This document shows, in pieces, positions 60,401-64,000 of a stretch of 64,000 nt of DNA. The position numbers and the translations under genes are program-made. The notes beneath the pieces were generated by a model. That model had not been told where the DNA came from. It did no database searches and saw nothing but the letters and a program-made list of their open reading frames with translations. This DNA is from Alitta virens. Taxonomy: Eukaryota > Annelida > Polychaeta > Phyllodocida > Nereididae. The stretch's first letter is position 1, and each line of letters starts with the position of its first letter. The stretch spans positions 36,959,362 to 37,023,361 of the forward strand of contig OW028579.1 in the NCBI GenBank assembly GCA_932294295.1. The letters run 5' to 3'.

Positions 60401-63400
60401 CAGATATTTTCTTGCATATATTCTCTTTGCTTGCTATTGTCTCGAAGATCAGTCAGCCTAAAGTGAAGATATATATAATGACACCATGCTGCACATTTAT
60501 CAAATTATTGCCTTAACTTATATGCTGAGCACCCGACACCACCAGTTTAACAATGACGTCATCAAACTAATGAGAGACTTGTAGTTCTTCAATTCCCCAT
60601 TCCATAGCTTTATAACGAAACATTCCTTTTGTTAGTCGATGTTTTTATGTCTCAATTGATGCTTCTGGGTCTGAAGCTTAGGCAGCTTATATGACCAGCT
60701 ACCAGAGGTTGATGGTAATGATAAAATGATAAGGCATGAGTCCATACAGTGTCACACATTTACCCCCATGGATGGAATTTTATACTTGCCTCAGCATAAA
60801 TACAAGGCACCTGCATTTAATGTCTGGTGCAATCGACATCGAGCTGACTACCAATTTCAAAGTCAATAGATACATTCCCTTGCTAAAGGGGCGTTCACAC
60901 TGTCACGTTTAAGACCTACGAGTTACCACATACGTCAAAAATGGGCTATACGTGCTCACTCGTGGTTCTGTTATTCATGTATAAATTCACTCCACGAACG
61001 TATGTGGGGCAGTCGTAGATCACTCGGCGGACGTCCGTCGAACGCTCGCTGAACGTCCGTCGCCAGGTATACATGAGGCATACATGAGACACTTGTAGGT
61101 GCTCTTAGATTGCTCGTAGATTGAACCTGCGAGTGGTTCAAGGATGGGCAACAATGGGCACGGAAGACGATGGACGGACGATGGATGGACGATGGACGTC
61201 CGCCGAGCTTTTTACGAGCGTTCTACAAGTGGACGCAAGTGGATGGCAAGTACATACGGATGGACAGTGGGCACATATTGCAACGTACGTAGAAAGTACG
61301 TAGAAAGTATGTAGAAAGTACGTAGAACGTATGTAGAACATACGTAGAGTGAATCGCGAGCGAGTTATGTAACTAATGTAAACAATTCACTCGTAGAACG
61401 TTCGCCAAAGTTTTAAACATGTTTAACATTTTTTCCCCTTTCCACATATACTTGTGAGTGGTCAAGCGCAACCAGGAGCATCCTACGAATTAGCTCGAAT
61501 ATACATAAAACCCTCGGCGAGTGAATCACTTATCATATTCAAATATTATCATAGGTGGTCAGATGTAGGTCCTATCCGTGACAGTGTGAATGGTTCAACC
61601 TCGAAACTGGTGTCCACCAGGGATCTCTCATGGGTCCTATTCTGTTTAATATTTTTTATTAACGACTGATACTTTCAGTAGAGCTGGCCATTGTGGAATC
61701 TGAATTTCTGTATATCAGTGACCCTTATGTTTTGACTGACCACAGGACTTGCTGTCCGGCATGATGCTGACAAGGGGGGAGTGGATATCGCAGTGACAAA
61801 CAGAGTCGGAACAAATCGCTACATGGCGCCTGAAGTGTTGGACGAGACAATCTCTGGTTCTTCAATCCATATTTACAAGATGGCTGACATTTATTCCCTG
61901 GCCCTCGTGTTCTGGGAACTCTTTAGAAGATGCGACGTCTCTGGTATGTGTCATTCAATTGTGCTTTAATTTCTGATCGAGTCCCTATCTTAAAATGGTA
62001 AGAAACTTGTGAAAACTGCAGTTACTGAATCTTTCATGATGGTGGCCGCCGAAATTGGCAAATGAATTTTCATGAAGTGCATAACTAAACTTCAATAGCC
62101 TAATATTAGTAAGATCCCTGTTCATGGTAATTTTGGTGTTCTTGTTCGGGCAGGGGATTCAGTACCTAATAGTAGATGATTCGGCAACTGTCTTTTTCAA
62201 TTTAATTGATACGGTAACTGACAGGCATTCAACGTATATAAAAGCTGTGTTAGTGAAAGGCTAAAACTATGTAAAGAAGTTTAAGGCTGTAATACGCTAT
62301 GTCGATGGCTTAGTGGATAATTTGCAGAAGTCTGGAGAAGGATGTTATATTGGTCCATACTTTTGCGGCGTACTGGCTTACGCAGATGATGTTTGCCTGC
62401 TGTCACCCTCTCTAAGCGGTCTGAAAACCATGGTTAAAATTTGCGAGGACTTCTCTGAAAGCTTCAAGGTTAAATTCAATGGGCCAAAGGTCAACTTATT
62501 ACCTTCAATGCCTCAAAGGACAATACACCAATTCAGATCAGCATTGGTGGCAGTACAATCACTAGTAAGTCTTGTGCACTGCACTTGGGATATTATGTTT
62601 ATTCAGATCCCAGCAAAAGTGACTTAGACAGTGTGGTGAAATTATTTCAAAAACAATTGAACTTGTTTCTCTCCAGATTTGCATGTGTTCCGCCTACTGT
62701 CAGGAATAATCTCTTTAAATCATACTGTACCTCTTTTTATGGGGTTCAGTTGTGCAAAGGGAGTCAGATCAGATCTGTTCCAGTTTCAAAGTATTATACA
62801 TTTGGTTATTATTATGTTTATTCATACTCGGAAGTACAACCAGCCATTGGGACTGGAAATTAAAAAATTACGAAATTGAGTTAAGGAAAAGTCCATATAT
62901 ACAATAGAATGAAACAAACATAAAGGTTAACATTTTAACTTGGTAAAATTTAAAAAATATAAAAGTCATGTAGTGCACAGCACATATAAGAGTTCATTGA
63001 TTTCACATTTGGCTAGTCCACAGTTAATTTCTCCATGACTGCATTGCAGCAACTCCTTAATAACTCCTGCTGTTACTCTGGCTTCTGTGTGGCACATCGC
63101 TCTTGGCAATCCATATGAATGCTGCGTGTAGCATTGATGATAGGCCTAGTACCTAAACATATATTATATCATGGTAAGCCTAGTTCGATATAAAAATGAT
63201 ACATCCTCTTTTTTATTGCTCAAATATCGGAACACATTCAGATGCTAGGCTAGCCCGAGAAACTCTGACTGAACACACGCCGCTGTCGGCTTTTTTTCAT
63301 ATTGTAACGTTTATAGGGATCGGCCATTGGGGGCGATCACACTAGCGCTCACAAAATATCAGATAATAAATAAGAGCTAAGCGAACATAAGATTTCTCAG

Positions 63401-64000
63401 GCTAACCATTTACCTACAATTAAATTTATAGGCCTACCTCTTGCGTGTCCTTAAGTGGTTCTCTTATAAACTACGGAGTGACGAAGATGCAAAAGATACC
63501 GAATCACTTTGAATGCTGGAAACACAGTTACAGAATCATGCCGTGAAAAGTAATAGAATTTATTGGGACAGATACTTGTTGAATATCCAGTCTAGACAAA
63601 GGCCTATCTCACACACATTGGAATAGACATCATACTCATAGATACTCTGAAACATTAGTTTTTGATGAAAACGTAATCACCATTTTTGGCGCCGGCCATT
63701 ATGAAGATTTTGTAACTTCAGTTACTGAATCGGCTTACACCCAGTAAGTGGGTTTGCTAGTCTTAACAATTAAGGGAATCAGCAGGACTAGCTCTTTCGT
63801 TACAATTACTCCATTTTGTCCTGTCAGGACCAGTTTATTCTTGCTTTATTGATTGCAAACTAAAGCAAATGTTTCATCCTCACACATGGAGCGATTCCCT
63901 TACTGAATGGATGGTGTTCAAACTTTGATCTGGCTATCTAATCAAATTTTCCATTCGTCATATTTCCAGGCGAAGTGGACGAGTATCAAGTTCCTTACTT
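57433..64000 (+). CDS. TGF-beta superfamily type I receptor Ser/Thr kinase, ALK4/5/7-like (both ends incomplete)
   Basis: Exons: 57433-57550, 57673-57851, 58514-58663, 59097-59333, 59780-59947, 60289-60372, 61746-61943, and 63970 to the window end; phases agree. The first two encode a Cys-rich ectodomain ending in the CCxxxxxCN box (CCDDMDLCN). Exon 3 has one membrane span ([15 protein letters not shown]) and the start of the GS box, completed in exon 4 as [19 protein letters not shown] (canonical TTSGSGSG). Kinase: [11 protein letters not shown] loop, VAVK lysine, HRDLKSRN catalytic loop, ADLG (normal for type I receptors), [14 protein letters not shown]. The L45 loop (SDSRDKGAFT) and AVRHD...DIA..NRVGT most resemble ALK4/ALK5 rather than BMP receptors, which would imply Smad2/3 signalling. 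Substitutions in otherwise invariant spots make it divergent. The kinase C-lobe end is beyond 64000; signal-peptide exon(s) not found. Confidence 0.9.
58741..58805 (+). repeat. Short copy of the CRE-repeat leader
   Basis: GGGAGAAAAACCACCAGAGG then TCAATGTCACCGAAGCAGAT aligns with the reverse of about 90-140 and with 2885-2935. The TGACGTCA portion is absent here. It lies in the receptor intron upstream of the GS/kinase exon. Confidence 0.55.
59440..59690. repeat. 'GGGCTGTTCC' family, C-tract copy
   Basis: Four C runs of 10-14 bases with CTTTTTTAAATGGAAC, CCGATATCGG and TTTTAAAATGCAACAGCCCT at the right end, the family terminus. It lies in the receptor intron before the 59780 exon. Confidence 0.6.
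60715..60810 (-). repeat. tRNA-SINE body fragment
   Basis: AAATGATAAGGCATGAGTCC, CACACATTTACCCCCATGG and ACTTGCCTCAGCATAAATAC are the reverse of the SINE body at 15900-16000. Intronic. Confidence 0.55.
60887..61590. mobile_element. Harbinger-like MITE, second copy, right end truncated
   Basis: Starts AGGGGCGTTCACACTGTCAC after TAA (60884-60886) and keeps the inner order of the copy at 5924-6563, including TAAACATGTTTAACATTTTT and GAGTGGTCAAGCGCAACC. The right terminus reads CCGTGACAGTGTGAA and then breaks off into a LINE-like fragment, so the terminal bases and the second TAA are lost. Confidence 0.75.
61600..61668 (+). pseudogene. LINE reverse-transcriptase fragment (GVxQGSxxGPxLF motif)
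   Basis: In the frame starting GAAACTGGTGTCCACCAGG the peptide [17 protein letters not shown] matches the non-LTR RT motif GVPQGSILGPLLF. One extra T then breaks the frame; the next frame gives FIND, the expected continuation. It is about 20 codons only, directly after the truncated MITE. Confidence 0.6.
62295..62870 (+). pseudogene. LINE reverse-transcriptase remnant (YADD region)
   Basis: [20 protein letters not shown] followed by [13 protein letters not shown] is the YADD catalytic region of a non-LTR retrotransposon. A frame change near 62575 continues with [15 protein letters not shown] and [17 protein letters not shown], the thumb region of such elements. It lies in the last visible receptor intron, is frameshifted, and lacks the endonuclease and the 5' part. 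Confidence 0.75.
62880..63969 (+). other. Receptor intron, remainder
   Basis: AT-rich intron sequence ending in TATTTCCAG before the exon at 63970. No element or exon was recognised. Confidence 0.5.

Noticed and set aside
61608..62870. One LINE interrupted by the kinase exon at 61746-61943
   Set aside because: The two RT pieces look like different LINE types (an FIND-type and a YVDGL/YADD-type), and the exon between them is a normal, phase-correct kinase exon.

Overview
This is nuclear DNA of an animal, almost certainly a marine invertebrate: AT-rich, with long conserved genes cut into many short exons by GT-AG introns, and introns and spacers full of tRNA-derived SINEs, fold-back MITEs and G/C-homopolymer repeats. 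The sequence alone does not fix the phylum. The protein-coding content is bilaterian-like, including a complete USP9X orthologue and a TGF-beta type I receptor.

Layout. 1-1130 (+) holds the last two coding exons of a gene I could not name. It converges on a complete propionyl-CoA carboxylase alpha gene (PCCA, minus strand, 12126 to 3249). I rebuilt PCCA from 23 phase-consistent exons into a 719-residue protein with a biotin-carboxylase core and the EAMKMQ biotin site. About 3.2 kb separates its start codon from USP9X (plus strand, 15361-39349). USP9X was rebuilt from 45 exons into about 2574 residues with the ubiquitin-like domain and the USP catalytic Cys and His in place. PCCA and USP9X are therefore head to head, with a candidate shared promoter near 12.1-12.7 kb.

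43768-54313 is a 10,546-bp LTR retrotransposon of the Ty3/gypsy (Metaviridae) type, inserted on the minus strand. It has two identical 307-bp LTRs, a primer-binding site, a polypurine tract, gag, a 1.4-kb-plus pol (protease, RT, RNase H, integrase) and a TATA(TA) target duplication. It looks recent and intact. Between pol and the 3' LTR, where an env would lie, it carries a GC-rich third ORF of 556 residues. That ORF encodes a proline/acid-rich region, two C2H2 zinc fingers and a C-terminal coiled coil. This is the most unusual thing in the window.

57433-64000 (+) holds a TGF-beta superfamily type I receptor kinase. It starts in the ectodomain, passes through the transmembrane segment, GS box and most of the kinase, and is cut by the window end. 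Its L45 loop and activation-segment residues look most like the ALK4/5/7 (activin/TGF-beta) class, but it is divergent. Its introns hold a Harbinger-like MITE, homopolymer repeats and two unrelated LINE reverse-transcriptase fragments.

The genes form no operon or pathway. PCCA is mitochondrial metabolism, USP9X is a cytosolic deubiquitinase (in other animals it also acts on SMAD4 in TGF-beta signalling) and the last gene is a membrane receptor kinase. Exon edges were placed by eye from splice consensus, reading phase and remembered family similarity, so single-base errors are possible.
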